A stretch of 64,000 nucleotides of DNA from Anaerolineales bacterium (GTDB lineage: Bacteria; Chloroflexota; Anaerolineae; Anaerolineales; Villigracilaceae). This document shows, one piece after another, positions 17,463 through 26,033 of this stretch. How positions within the stretch are numbered: the first letter of the stretch is position 1; every line of letters starts with the position of its first letter. The notes under the pieces were generated by a model. That model was not told the origin of the DNA. It saw only the letters and a program-made list of their open reading frames with translations, and made no database searches. The position numbers and the translations under genes are program-made. The DNA lies in assembly GCA_030583885.1 (NCBI GenBank), contig CP129480.1:1984001-2048000 (forward strand), written 5' to 3'.

Positions 17463-18722
17463 ATGACCATTGACTTTGAAACTCCCAAACCGATCGCCCA
17501 GATGCAGACCATGCTGCAATCAGTTGCTGAAAATATGATGCGTTCCACGTCTCGCGAATTCGACGAGAATGAACATGCCATCCCATGGGATTATGTGGAA
17601 TTTATGCACACTGCCATGCGCTCGATGGGCGGCGGCGGCGGATTGACCGTAACAGACGACAAGCCAAAAGAAGGCGTGGAAAAACGCCCTCCAATTGGAT
17701 ATCAGAAACTTGCCGCGCAAATTGAAATGCTTTCGTGGGGCGATGTGGGATATTACCTCATTACTCCTGGAGGCGGGCTTGGCGCGGCGGCGGTACAGGC
17801 TGCTGGTACGCCTGAACAGAAAGCCAAATTTCTGGCTCGTTTCAATGACGAAAAGCCAACCTTCGCCGCCATGTGCATGACCGAACCCGGCGCGGGTTCG
17901 GACACGTCCGCGATTCGCGCGCGCGCTGTATTGGATGAAAAGACCAATGAGTGGGTCATCAACGGTGAAAAGATCTTCGTCACTGCAGGGGATAAATCCT
18001 TTACCGAATATGAAAAATTCGGGAAAGGTTTCGTTGTGGTGTGGGCGAGCATTGACCCGTCTGCGGGACGTGCAGGCATGCGCGCCTTTGTTGTCGAGAG
18101 CGGTACTCCGGGCGTGAAAGTCACCAAGCTGGAACACAAACTTGGCATCCGTGCCAGTGATACTGCTTCCATCTCCCTTGCGGATGCGCGTGTACCTTTC
18201 GAAAATATTCTCGGCAGCCCCACGGTGGAAAAATCTACAACAGGTTTCAAAGGCGCGATGGCAACCTTCGATGCGACAAGGCCTCTCGTGGCCGCATCCG
18301 GTTTGGGTGTGGCGCGAGCCGCGCTCGAATTCCTGAAAGAAAAACTCAAGGAAAACGGGGTCGAGATCCGCTACGGGCTTCCGCGCCAGAAATTGACCAA
18401 CATCGAACGCGAAGTCATTGACATGGAGATCATGCTCAAGTCCGCATGGCTGATGGTGTTGAAGGCGGTCTGGATGGCGGATAACAAAAAGCCGAATGCG
18501 CTTGAATCTTCGATGAGCAAAGTGAGGGCGGGGGATGTCGGTACGAAGATCACGCAGAAGGCAGTTGAAGTTTTGGGTCCGCTGGGCTACAGCCGTGAAT
18601 CCCTGCTCGAGAAATGGTTCCGCGATGCAAAGATCACCGACATTTATGAAGGCACGGGGCAGATCAATCGCCTCGTGGTGGCAAGGCAGATTTTGGGGTA
18701 TTCGGGCGCGGAATTGAGGTAA
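17463..18722 (+). CDS. Acyl-CoA dehydrogenase (second copy, divergent)
   Basis: 419 residues. Recognisable elements are MCMTEPGAGSDTSAIRARA (FAD/substrate motif), VINGEKIFVTAGD, and a C-terminal AKITDIYEGTGQINRLVVAR, typical of acyl-CoA dehydrogenases. It is clearly different from the upstream copy, so the pair may have different substrate ranges or form a hetero-oligomer. An unusual region near residues 50-75 (GGGGGLTVTDDKPKEG) is probably a surface loop. A large antisense frame on the other strand is a codon-usage shadow. Confidence 0.9.
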   Translation: MTIDFETPKPIAQMQTMLQSVAENMMRSTSREFDENEHAIPWDYVEFMHTAMRSMGGGGGLTVTDDKPKEGVEKRPPIGYQKLAAQIEMLSWGDVGYYLITPGGGLGAAAVQAAGTPEQKAKFLARFNDEKPTFAAMCMTEPGAGSDTSAIRARAVLDEKTNEWVINGEKIFVTAGDKSFTEYEKFGKGFVVVWASIDPSAGRAGMRAFVVESGTPGVKVTKLEHKLGIRASDTASISLADARVPFENILGSPTVEKSTTGFKGAMATFDATRPLVAASGLGVARAALEFLKEKLKENGVEIRYGLPRQKLTNIEREVIDMEIMLKSAWLMVLKAVWMADNKKPNALESSMSKVRAGDVGTKITQKAVEVLGPLGYSRESLLEKWFRDAKITDIYEGTGQINRLVVARQILGYSGAELR

Positions 18723-18730
18723 ATACTCTG

Positions 18731-18848
18731 GTGGTTGAGTAGCCTGAGGCACTATCCGAAGGCGTATCGAAACCACCAATTAAGAGCAACCTTGAAATTG
18801 CTGGTTTCGATACGTCCCGCGAATTGCACGCGGAACTACTCAACCAGC
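18731..18848. repeat. Composite palindromic repeat (GGTTGAGTAG / GTATCGAAACCA type)
   Basis: Two inverted units face each other: one starts GGTGGTTGAGTAG and ends CGTATCGAAACCACC (18731-18777), the other starts CTGGTTTCGATACG and ends CTACTCAACCAG (18802-18848). Both arms are complementary over long stretches, so a large cruciform or mRNA hairpin is possible. It separates two genes of the operon. Confidence 0.75.
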
Positions 18849-18865
18849 GGGATAAGGAGTGAATT

Positions 18866-21253
18866 ATGAAATACAACATCCACAAAGCCGTAGTCATCGG
18901 CTCGGGGACAATGGGCGCGGCGATTGCGGCGCATTTGGCGAATATCGGTGTGCCTGTCACGTTGCTCGATATTGTCCCAAAGGATGCGCCAGATAAAAAC
19001 AAGATCGTCAAGGAAGGCTGGGATCGCTGTTTGAAGTCGAAGCCTGCCAATTTGATGTCAAGCGAATTGAAAACGCTCGTCACGCTCGGCAACCTTGAAG
19101 ATGATTTCGGCGCCGTCGCCGAAGCGGACTGGGTCTGCGAAGCCATCATCGAGAACCTGAAGATCAAGCAGGATCTGATGGCGCGCATTGACGAAATCCG
19201 TAAGCCGAATGCCATCGTTTCCACGAACACGTCGGGCATTCCCGTTGCGTCGATTGCGGTAGGGTGTTCGAAGGAATTCAAGAAGCATTTTCTTGGCACT
19301 CATTTCTTCAATCCACCGCGCTATTTGAAATTGCTGGAGATCATCCCCACGCCTGATACCTCAAAGGAAGTTGTGGATTTCATATCACATTTCGGCGAGT
19401 ATCGTCTTGGCAAGGGTATTGTATTGTGCAAGGACACGCCCAATTTCATCGGCAACCGCGTGGCGTTCGGCACGGGCGCGTTCGCGCTGGATTTCATCAT
19501 GGAGAACGGCTACACCGTTGACGAAGTGGATTCCCTCACAGGTCCGCTGATGGGGCGCCCAAAGACCGCTACCTTCCGTCTGATCGATCTGGTCGGTGTG
19601 GATGTGTGGCATCACGTCGGGGCGAACCTTGCGCCGTTGATTCCGCATGACAAACTCGGACAGAAATATCTCGCCGCTGAAAAGCCGAAGAAATTGATGG
19701 ATACGTTGCTCGAACGCAAGTGGCTTGGCAATAAAACAAAAGTCGGCTTCTACAAGGAAGTGCGAAACACAGAGGGCAAGAAGGAATTCCATTCGCTGGA
19801 TTTGAACACGCTGGAGCACGTCCCTGCGGGCAAGCCGCGCTTCGACTCGGTCAAGGCGGCGAAAGATGTCGAGGGTCTGGGAGACAGGCTCAAGGTCATG
19901 TTGGAAGCGCCTTTGGCCGACAAGGCGGCGAAACTCGTTCAGGCGCTCACGTATCAAAGTTTCCAGTACGTCTCATCCATCATCCCCGAAGTGGCGGATA
20001 CCGCCAAACCGATTGATGACGCCATCCGCTGGGGCTTTATGCACGAAGCGGGCGCGTTCGAGATTTGGGATATGCTCGGCGTGAAGGAAACGGTCAAGCG
20101 CATGAAGGCGGAAGGGTATCCTGCCGCGAAGTGGGTGGATGAAATGTTGAAGAACGGCTGCGAGACCTTCTATCAATATAAGGGTGATAACAAGGTCGGC
20201 GCGTATGACGTTGCTAAGGGCAAGTACGTCAAGTTCAAGCAGCCTGAAGGTTTCGTGTTCTTGAAAGACTTGCGCGGCACAAAAAAGGAAGTCAGCAAGA
20301 ATGCAGGTGCATCGCTCTTTGATATTGGTGATGGTGTGGGTTTGGTTGAATTTCACACCAAGATGAACGCGCTCGATGACGATATTTTTGCGATTGCAAA
20401 CGAAGCGCTTGACCGTCTTGATACGGACTTTGACGGTCTGGTGGTCGGCAACGAAGGCGAGCATTTCAGTGCGGGCGCGAACCTGTTCATGGTGGTGGTT
20501 GCGGCGCAGCAAGGGATGTGGGATACGCTCGATCAAGCCATTCGCCGTTTGCAGGGACTGAACATGCGCATGCGTTACTCGCCCAAGCCTGTGGTGATCG
20601 CGCCCGTTGGGTACACGTTCGGCGGCGGCTGTGAAATCACCATGCACGGCTCGCGCGTGGTCGCCGCTGCGGAGACGTATATCGGTTTGGTCGAACTCGG
20701 TGCAGGTGTCATCCCTGCGGGCGCAGGTACGAAGGAAACCATGCGCCGCATCATCAACCCCGCCATGAAAGTGGAGGGCGCTGAAGTCTTTCCGTTCATC
20801 CAGAAGGCGTTCCTGCAGATCGGGCAGGCGAAGGTCGCCACGTCTGCGGAAGAGGCGCGAGGGATGGCGATCTTAGGTCCGCAAGACCGGGTGGTCGTCA
20901 ACCGCGAACACCTACTCACCGCAGCCAAGAAAGAAGTCTTGCACATGGTCGCGTCTGGATATCGTCCGCCCGCGCCTGAGTTGATCTATGCGGCGGGACG
21001 CGACATGCTCGGCGCAATGAAGATCGGCGCGTGGGCATTCAAGGAAGGTCACTACATCACCGAATATGATGCGCACATTGCATCGAAACTTGCGAATATC
21101 ATCGCGGGCGGCGAACTGTCCAAGCCGACGTGGGTGAGCGAGCAATACATCCTCGACCTTGAGCGCGAAGCCTTCCTGTCGCTGTGTGGCGAGGAAAAGA
21201 CGCAGGCGAGAATGTGGTCGCTGTTGCAGACGGGGAAGCCGTTGCGAAATTAG
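18866..21253 (+). CDS. fadN: 3-hydroxyacyl-CoA dehydrogenase / enoyl-CoA hydratase fusion
   Basis: 795 residues. The N-terminus is the NAD-binding dehydrogenase (GSGTMGAAIAAHLANIGVPV at about 8-27; STNTSGIPVASIA; FFNPPRYLKLLEI), followed by its C-terminal helical domains (to about 480). The C-terminal third is a crotonase-fold hydratase (EGEHFSAGANLFMV, then YTFGGGCEITMHG for the oxyanion hole, and LVELGAGVIPAGAGTKE). This dehydrogenase-first order matches Bacillus FadN, not E. coli FadB. It performs steps two and three of beta-oxidation with the thiolase encoded next door. GGAG is 7 bases before the ATG. Confidence 0.93.
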   Translation: MKYNIHKAVVIGSGTMGAAIAAHLANIGVPVTLLDIVPKDAPDKNKIVKEGWDRCLKSKPANLMSSELKTLVTLGNLEDDFGAVAEADWVCEAIIENLKIKQDLMARIDEIRKPNAIVSTNTSGIPVASIAVGCSKEFKKHFLGTHFFNPPRYLKLLEIIPTPDTSKEVVDFISHFGEYRLGKGIVLCKDTPNFIGNRVAFGTGAFALDFIMENGYTVDEVDSLTGPLMGRPKTATFRLIDLVGVDVWHHVGANLAPLIPHDKLGQKYLAAEKPKKLMDTLLERKWLGNKTKVGFYKEVRNTEGKKEFHSLDLNTLEHVPAGKPRFDSVKAAKDVEGLGDRLKVMLEAPLADKAAKLVQALTYQSFQYVSSIIPEVADTAKPIDDAIRWGFMHEAGAFEIWDMLGVKETVKRMKAEGYPAAKWVDEMLKNGCETFYQYKGDNKVGAYDVAKGKYVKFKQPEGFVFLKDLRGTKKEVSKNAGASLFDIGDGVGLVEFHTKMNALDDDIFAIANEALDRLDTDFDGLVVGNEGEHFSAGANLFMVVVAAQQGMWDTLDQAIRRLQGLNMRMRYSPKPVVIAPVGYTFGGGCEITMHGSRVVAAAETYIGLVELGAGVIPAGAGTKETMRRIINPAMKVEGAEVFPFIQKAFLQIGQAKVATSAEEARGMAILGPQDRVVVNREHLLTAAKKEVLHMVASGYRPPAPELIYAAGRDMLGAMKIGAWAFKEGHYITEYDAHIASKLANIIAGGELSKPTWVSEQYILDLEREAFLSLCGEEKTQARMWSLLQTGKPLRN

Positions 21254-21291
21254 TCAAAGGTCAAAGGGCGCTTGACCATCGACCTTTGACT
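21252..21291. repeat. Hairpin between fadN and the thiolase gene
   Basis: Arms AGTCAAAGGTC (21252-21262) and GACCTTTGACT (21281-21291) are perfect inverted repeats separated by 18 bases, starting inside the fadN stop codon. No T-run follows; it may stabilise the upstream mRNA or reduce read-through to the thiolase. Confidence 0.55.
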
Positions 21292-21311
21292 CTCTGATAA
21301 GGAGATTATCT

Positions 21312-22499
21312 ATGACATCAAAAGAAGCCGTGATCGTAAGCGCAGTCCGTACGCCCATTGGCAAAGCCAAACGCGGCGGACTTGCAACGGTTCGTCCAGA
21401 TGAACTTGGCGCGGCGGTCCTCAAAGAATTGCTGAACCGCACACCGAATCTTGACCCTGCTCAAATCGAAGATGTCGTGCTCGGCTGCGCCTTTCCCGAA
21501 GGCGAGCAGGGCATGAATTTCGCGCGTACCATTTCCATCCGCGCGGGTCTGCCTGATACCGTCCCTGCCGAAACCATCAACCGCTACTGCTCGTCGGGTG
21601 TGCAGTCCATCGCGCATATTGCCAACGCAATTCAGGCGGGGCAAATCGAGATCGGAATCGGCGGTGGCGTTGAGTCCATGTCCATGGTGCCGATGATGGG
21701 GTACAAGTTTTCGCCCAATCCGCACTTCGCGCAAGAACTCCCGCACTACTACACCAACATGGGACTCACCGCCGAAAACGTCGCGGCGAAGTATGGCATC
21801 ACCCGCGAACAGCAGGATGAATTCGCGCTTCGCTCCAACCTGAAGGCTGCTCATGCCGTAGAGAGCGGACTCTTCGACCCCGAACTTTTACCCATCGCCG
21901 TCGAACTGACCGAATATGCCGACGGCAGGACCGTCAAAAAGAATTTCACCGTCAAGCGTGATGAAGGTCCGCGCGGCGACTCGACCATTGAGGGGCTTGC
22001 CAAACTCAAGCCCGCTTTCAAAGATGGTGGCACGGTCACAGCGGGCAATTCATCCCAAATGTCCGATGGCGCTTCGGCGGTAATGGTCATGTCCGCGGAG
22101 AAGGCATCAGAGTTGGGATTGCGTCCGTTGGTGCGATTCATTTCCTTTGCAGTGGGAGGCGTCCCGCCTGAGTTGATGGGAATCGGTCCTGTAGCGGCGA
22201 TTCCCAAAGCGTTGAAACTGGCGGGCTTGCCCATGAATGATATTGACCTGATAGAATTGAATGAAGCCTTCGCCGCGCAGTCACTGGCGGTTATCCAGAC
22301 GCTTGAAATGGATCCCGACAAGATCAACGTCAACGGCGGCGCCATCGCACTTGGGCATCCGCTGGGCTGCACAGGCTCCAAGCTCACCACGCAGTTGATC
22401 TACGAAATGGGCCGCCGTAAATCCAAGTATGGCATGGTCACCATGTGTATCGGCGGCGGCATGGGCGCAGCGGCGATCTTTGAAAATCTGCAAAACTAA
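21312..22499 (+). CDS. fadA: Acetyl-CoA acyltransferase (thiolase)
   Basis: 395 residues. The acylated cysteine lies in INRYCSSGVQSIAHIANAI, the histidine motif in GGAIALGHPLGCTGSK and the second cysteine in MVTMCIGGGMGAA. These identify a thiolase that releases acetyl-CoA in the last beta-oxidation step. The N-terminus VIVSAVRTPIGK is standard. SD AAGGAG precedes the ATG. It is the partner of the FadN-type protein. Confidence 0.95.
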   Translation: MTSKEAVIVSAVRTPIGKAKRGGLATVRPDELGAAVLKELLNRTPNLDPAQIEDVVLGCAFPEGEQGMNFARTISIRAGLPDTVPAETINRYCSSGVQSIAHIANAIQAGQIEIGIGGGVESMSMVPMMGYKFSPNPHFAQELPHYYTNMGLTAENVAAKYGITREQQDEFALRSNLKAAHAVESGLFDPELLPIAVELTEYADGRTVKKNFTVKRDEGPRGDSTIEGLAKLKPAFKDGGTVTAGNSSQMSDGASAVMVMSAEKASELGLRPLVRFISFAVGGVPPELMGIGPVAAIPKALKLAGLPMNDIDLIELNEAFAAQSLAVIQTLEMDPDKINVNGGAIALGHPLGCTGSKLTTQLIYEMGRRKSKYGMVTMCIGGGMGAAAIFENLQN

Positions 22500-22500
22500 T

Positions 22501-22585
22501 GTCATTGCGAGGAGCCTGAAGGACGACGAAGCAATCCTCAAATTTCCAGGAGATTGCTTCGGGCTGGTGCCCTCGCAAAGGCATA
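22501..22585. repeat. Interspersed palindromic repeat (TCATTGCGAGGAG / GAAGCAATC type)
   Basis: A left part (TCATTGCGAGGAG..GAAGCAATCCTC) is mirrored by a right part (GAGATTGCTTCG..CTCGCAA). It is related to the shorter copy at 6716-6754. It lies between the thiolase and SCP2 genes. Confidence 0.7.
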
Positions 22586-22604
22586 ATAATAACCAGGAGA
22601 AAAA

Positions 22605-22931
22605 ATGGCTCTAACAATCGAAACCCTCATGTCCAAAATGCCCGGCGCATTCATCCCCGAAAAAGCCGCAGGCTTGGATGCAGTCATCCAGTTCAAGTTC
22701 ACTGGCACAGAAGCGGGCGAGTGGTACGCTGTCATCAAGGATGGCAAAGTGACCGTGGAGAAAGGCGAACACGCGACACCCAAAATGACCCTGACCGCCG
22801 ATTCCAGCGATTACGTCAAGATTTTCACAGGCGAGATCGACGGGATGAAGGCGTTCATGGAAGGCAAATTGAAGCTTGCAGGTGACCTGAATCTCGCGAT
22901 GAAGTTGACCCAGATGTTCAAAATCAAATAA
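22605..22931 (+). CDS. SCP2 sterol-binding-domain protein
   Basis: 108 residues, a single SCP2 domain: VIQFKFTGTEAGEWYAVIKDGKV, a TLTADSSDYVKIFTGEIDGM strand-helix and a C-terminal LAGDLNLAMKL. Such domains bind lipids or acyl-CoA in a hydrophobic tunnel. As the last gene of the beta-oxidation operon it may carry acyl chains; this is inference. AGGAG precedes the ATG, and a strong terminator follows the stop. Confidence 0.85.
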   Translation: MALTIETLMSKMPGAFIPEKAAGLDAVIQFKFTGTEAGEWYAVIKDGKVTVEKGEHATPKMTLTADSSDYVKIFTGEIDGMKAFMEGKLKLAGDLNLAMKLTQMFKIK

Positions 22932-22947
22932 GTTTCGTGTAAAATTC

Positions 22948-22977
22948 GCCCGTCATCCCTGCGATGGCGGGCTTTTT
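22948..22977 (+). terminator. Rho-independent terminator of the beta-oxidation operon
   Basis: 10-base stem (22948-22957 with 22963-22972, one G-T wobble), 5-base loop, followed by TTTTT. It lies 16 bases after the SCP2 stop. Confidence 0.9.
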
Positions 22978-23040
22978 CATTATTCTTATTGAAAGATCAT
23001 TATGGAATATATACAGATCACATTTTCAGGAGCATAAGCC

Positions 23041-23871
23041 ATGGATTTTAGCTGGGTTTTCACCCCCGAAACGCTGATTGCGTTCCTCACCCTTGTCGCG
23101 CTGGAGCTGGTGCTCGGCGTGGATAACGTCATCTTCATCTCCATCCTCGCGGGCAAACTTCCGCAGGAACAGCAGCAGCGCGCGCGCACCACGGGCATCA
23201 GCCTCGCTGTGATCATGCGTATTGTTCTGCTTTTTTCGATATCGTGGATCATCAGTCTCGAGGAACCGTTGTTTCATCTGCCGCTGTTCGACGTCGGGAT
23301 CTCGGGACGCGACCTGATTTTGCTGGCAGGCGGGTTATTCCTCTTGGGCAAAAGCACTTATGAGATCCACGAGAAACTCGAAGGGCACGAGGGACACGCC
23401 TCCGCAAAGGTTGCCGCCACATTCGGCAGTGTGATCATCCAGATCTTATTGCTGGACGTCGTTTTCTCCCTGGATTCGGTCATCACTGCGGTCGGAATGG
23501 TTCAACACATCGAGATCATGGTGGCGGCGGTTTTGATTTCCGCGGTGGTGATGATCTTCACGGCGGGTCCCATCGGCAGTTTTGTCGAACGGCATCCCAC
23601 CATTAAGATTCTCGCTTTAAGTTTTCTCCTGCTGATCGGCTTTACGCTCGTGGTCGAGGGGTTGCACCAGCACATTCCCAAAGGCTATATTTATTTCGCA
23701 ATGGGGTTCTCTATTTTTGTGGAAATGATCAACCTGCGACTACGCGGCAAATCAGCAGAGCCTGTTGCTTTGCGCGTGCCATATACGTCCGAAGCAAAGA
23801 AACTGGCGCGTATTGCTGTCAAGGCGGCTTCTGCAGGGAAGACAAAAGCCAAACCGAAGACAAAAAAGTAA
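23041..23871 (+). CDS. TerC-family integral membrane protein
   Basis: 276 residues with about seven membrane segments. The signature ALELVLGVDNVIFISILAGKLP and a later LLDVVFSLDSVITAVGM contain the conserved acidic residues of the TerC superfamily. Members are linked to metal ion efflux (Mn, Ca) or to co-translational metal loading of exported enzymes. The tail is Lys/Ala rich (AKTKAKPKTKK-like). It is monocistronic. Specific ion unknown. Confidence 0.9.
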   Translation: MDFSWVFTPETLIAFLTLVALELVLGVDNVIFISILAGKLPQEQQQRARTTGISLAVIMRIVLLFSISWIISLEEPLFHLPLFDVGISGRDLILLAGGLFLLGKSTYEIHEKLEGHEGHASAKVAATFGSVIIQILLLDVVFSLDSVITAVGMVQHIEIMVAAVLISAVVMIFTAGPIGSFVERHPTIKILALSFLLLIGFTLVVEGLHQHIPKGYIYFAMGFSIFVEMINLRLRGKSAEPVALRVPYTSEAKKLARIAVKAASAGKTKAKPKTKK

Positions 23872-23911
23872 TGCTGTCCAAAACAGGCCGCCGCGATTGG
23901 CGGTCTGCCAT

Positions 23912-24796
23912 TTATATTCGCTGAGTTCCTGAATTGCTTGGATTAGTAGTGAGGGATCTGGTCTCAACCCCGCGTTCTTCAAACCCATTGCATATCTCTG
24001 TCCTTGCGTGCTCTGCATTTTCAGGCGGGATGAATGCAATGATGGATGGACCCGCTCCGGAAAGAGCTGCTGCGCCGAGCTGCCTGGCAGCCTTGATTGC
24101 CGCTGTCCCGCCGTTGATGTGCTTCAAGCGGTACGGCTGGTGAATGCGGTCATCCATCACCTTTTGGAGCAGGTTCAAATCCCCGCTGCGGAGCGCATCC
24201 ACGACCAGTGCGGCACGCCCGATATTGAAGAGCGCATCGCTGCGTGAAAAAGATTTCGGTAGAACCGCACGTGCCGTTTTTGTCAGCCATTCCACCTGCG
24301 GTGTGACGATTAAAATCATCATTTCGGGAACATCATACCGGCGCGTGATGATATGAGCCTGCTTCACGATCGAAACGACCAATCCCCCAAACAAGGCAGG
24401 CGCAGCGTTATCGGGATGCCCCTCCATTTCTGTTGCAATCACCAGCAGTTCATTCGCATCCAGCGGATTTCCCAGTATTTCATTCGCACCAAACAACCCG
24501 CCGACGATCGCTGCCGCGCTCGAGCCGAGTCCGCTGCTGACGAATATTTCGTTGCGGGACTTAATGTCAACGCCGCCCGCCCGCTTCCCGCACACTTCAT
24601 GCAGACGGAGAAAAGCCTTCGTCAATAGATTCCGCGAGCCTTTGTTGAATTTCTGCGCGCCCTCGCCCTCGACGTGATATGTGATTCTTTCCGCAGGCTC
24701 GAAGGTGATTTCATTCCAGATATCCAGCGCAAGCCCCATGCAATCGAAGCCGGGACCCAGATTTGCAGATGTGGCCGGGACTCGGATTTTTATCAT
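23912..24796 (-). CDS. thrB: Homoserine kinase
   Basis: 294 residues, GHMP kinase fold. It phosphorylates homoserine for threonine synthesis. VPATSANLGPGFDCMGLALD marks the N-terminus and GLGSSAAAIVGGLFGANE the ATP-binding loop; the third GHMP motif is AALSGAGPSIIAF. I chose the ATG at 24796 because a TATAAT box ends 7 bases before it and no Shine-Dalgarno sequence exists; three residues more would be read from the ATG at 24805. It is divergent from thrC with only about 50 bases between them. Confidence 0.93.
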   Translation of the reverse strand: MIKIRVPATSANLGPGFDCMGLALDIWNEITFEPAERITYHVEGEGAQKFNKGSRNLLTKAFLRLHEVCGKRAGGVDIKSRNEIFVSSGLGSSAAAIVGGLFGANEILGNPLDANELLVIATEMEGHPDNAAPALFGGLVVSIVKQAHIITRRYDVPEMMILIVTPQVEWLTKTARAVLPKSFSRSDALFNIGRAALVVDALRSGDLNLLQKVMDDRIHQPYRLKHINGGTAAIKAARQLGAAALSGAGPSIIAFIPPENAEHARTEICNGFEERGVETRSLTTNPSNSGTQRI

Positions 24797-24849
24797 GCGG
24801 GACATTATAATCGCATCGTAACGCTTCGCATTCTTAACTTGGAGTTGCC

Positions 24850-25887
24850 ATGACCTATCAGGGCTTGATCCATCACTACGGGCGGTATCTTGACTTACCC
24901 GCCCATACCCAGACTGTTTCCCTGCTCGAAGGCAATACGCCGTTGATCCCCATGCCTCGATTGAGCAAAGAGTTGAGTTGTGAGTTATTTATTAAGTTTG
25001 AAGGTGTGAATCCCACGGGCTCGTTCAAGGACCGCGGTATGACCGCCGCCATCAGTGAAGCAGCGGGGCGCGGCGTGCAGACTGTCATCTGCGCTTCGAC
25101 GGGCAACACCGCGGCATCCGCCGCCGCGTATGCCGCGCGGGCAGGCTTGCGCTCCATTGTGTTGATTCCCGAAGGCAAGGTCGCGGTTGGTAAACTTGCG
25201 GGCGCAATTGCCTATGGCGCGGAAGTGATTCAAATCCAGGGTTCGTTCGATGATGCGCTTTCGCTCGTTGTGGAAATTACTCAAAAGACCCCGATCGCGT
25301 TGGTCAATTCCATCAATCCATACCGCATCGAAGGGCAAAAGACCTCTGCGTTTGAGATCTGTGATGTGCTTGGTCTGGCGCCTGACTGGCTATGCCTGCC
25401 TGTCGGTAACGCAGGGAATATCACCTCGTATTGGGCAGGATTCAAGCAATACCAAAAGGGGCTTCCGCAAATACTTGGCGTACAGGCGGCGGGAGCCGCT
25501 CCGCTGGTGCTGGGACATCCCGTAGAGAAGCCAGAGACGGTCGCTACTGCCATTCGCATAGGCAAGCCAGCGCGCGGGGAGCAGGCCTTGGAGGCGGCGC
25601 AACAATCCAACGGGAAAATCATCGTCGTTTCTGATGCGGAGATTCTAGATGCCCAACGCACCCTCGCATCGGAAGGGGTGTGGGTGGAGCCGGCGTCCGC
25701 TGCGGGGCTGGCTGGCTTGATGGCAGAAGCCGCCGTCGGTAAGTTTGAGGCGAAAGGAAAGAGAGTTGTGGTCGTCTGCACTGGGCATGGGATGAAGGAT
25801 CCGTCCATTATCACCGAGTCGTTCCAATCCCTAAAAATTACCCCGGCAGTTTATGCGGCTTTGGCGGCTTTGATCGAAGTCAGATAG
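24850..25887 (+). CDS. thrC: Threonine synthase
   Basis: 345 residues, PLP-dependent fold type II enzyme. The lysine that binds PLP is in NPTGSFKDRGM; the SerGly/Asn loop CASTGNTAASAAAYAARAG follows; and LPVGNAGNITSYW plus VCTGHGMKD complete the cofactor pocket. It converts O-phosphohomoserine to threonine, the step after ThrB, which is encoded divergently. TTGGAG lies 5 bases before the ATG. Confidence 0.95.
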   Translation: MTYQGLIHHYGRYLDLPAHTQTVSLLEGNTPLIPMPRLSKELSCELFIKFEGVNPTGSFKDRGMTAAISEAAGRGVQTVICASTGNTAASAAAYAARAGLRSIVLIPEGKVAVGKLAGAIAYGAEVIQIQGSFDDALSLVVEITQKTPIALVNSINPYRIEGQKTSAFEICDVLGLAPDWLCLPVGNAGNITSYWAGFKQYQKGLPQILGVQAAGAAPLVLGHPVEKPETVATAIRIGKPARGEQALEAAQQSNGKIIVVSDAEILDAQRTLASEGVWVEPASAAGLAGLMAEAAVGKFEAKGKRVVVVCTGHGMKDPSIITESFQSLKITPAVYAALAALIEVR

Positions 25888-26033
25888 TACCCTATCTTGA
25901 ATGAGCCTGTTAAGAGGATTGCAATGCAGGCGGGGAGGCGGAGGAAGGAAATACAATCCAGCCCGAAATTACCGTCTGCATTGTTTGAAATTTCCTTAAC
26001 CCTTGTATGGTTTTTGGCGGTAAAATCAATACT

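Noticed and set aside
17520..18779. A 419-residue antisense frame opposite the second acyl-CoA dehydrogenase gene
   Set aside because: It mirrors a well-identified gene in a GC-rich codon pattern and has no recognisable protein features. Similar long shadows opposite topA (11085-12230) and dnaB were rejected for the same reason.
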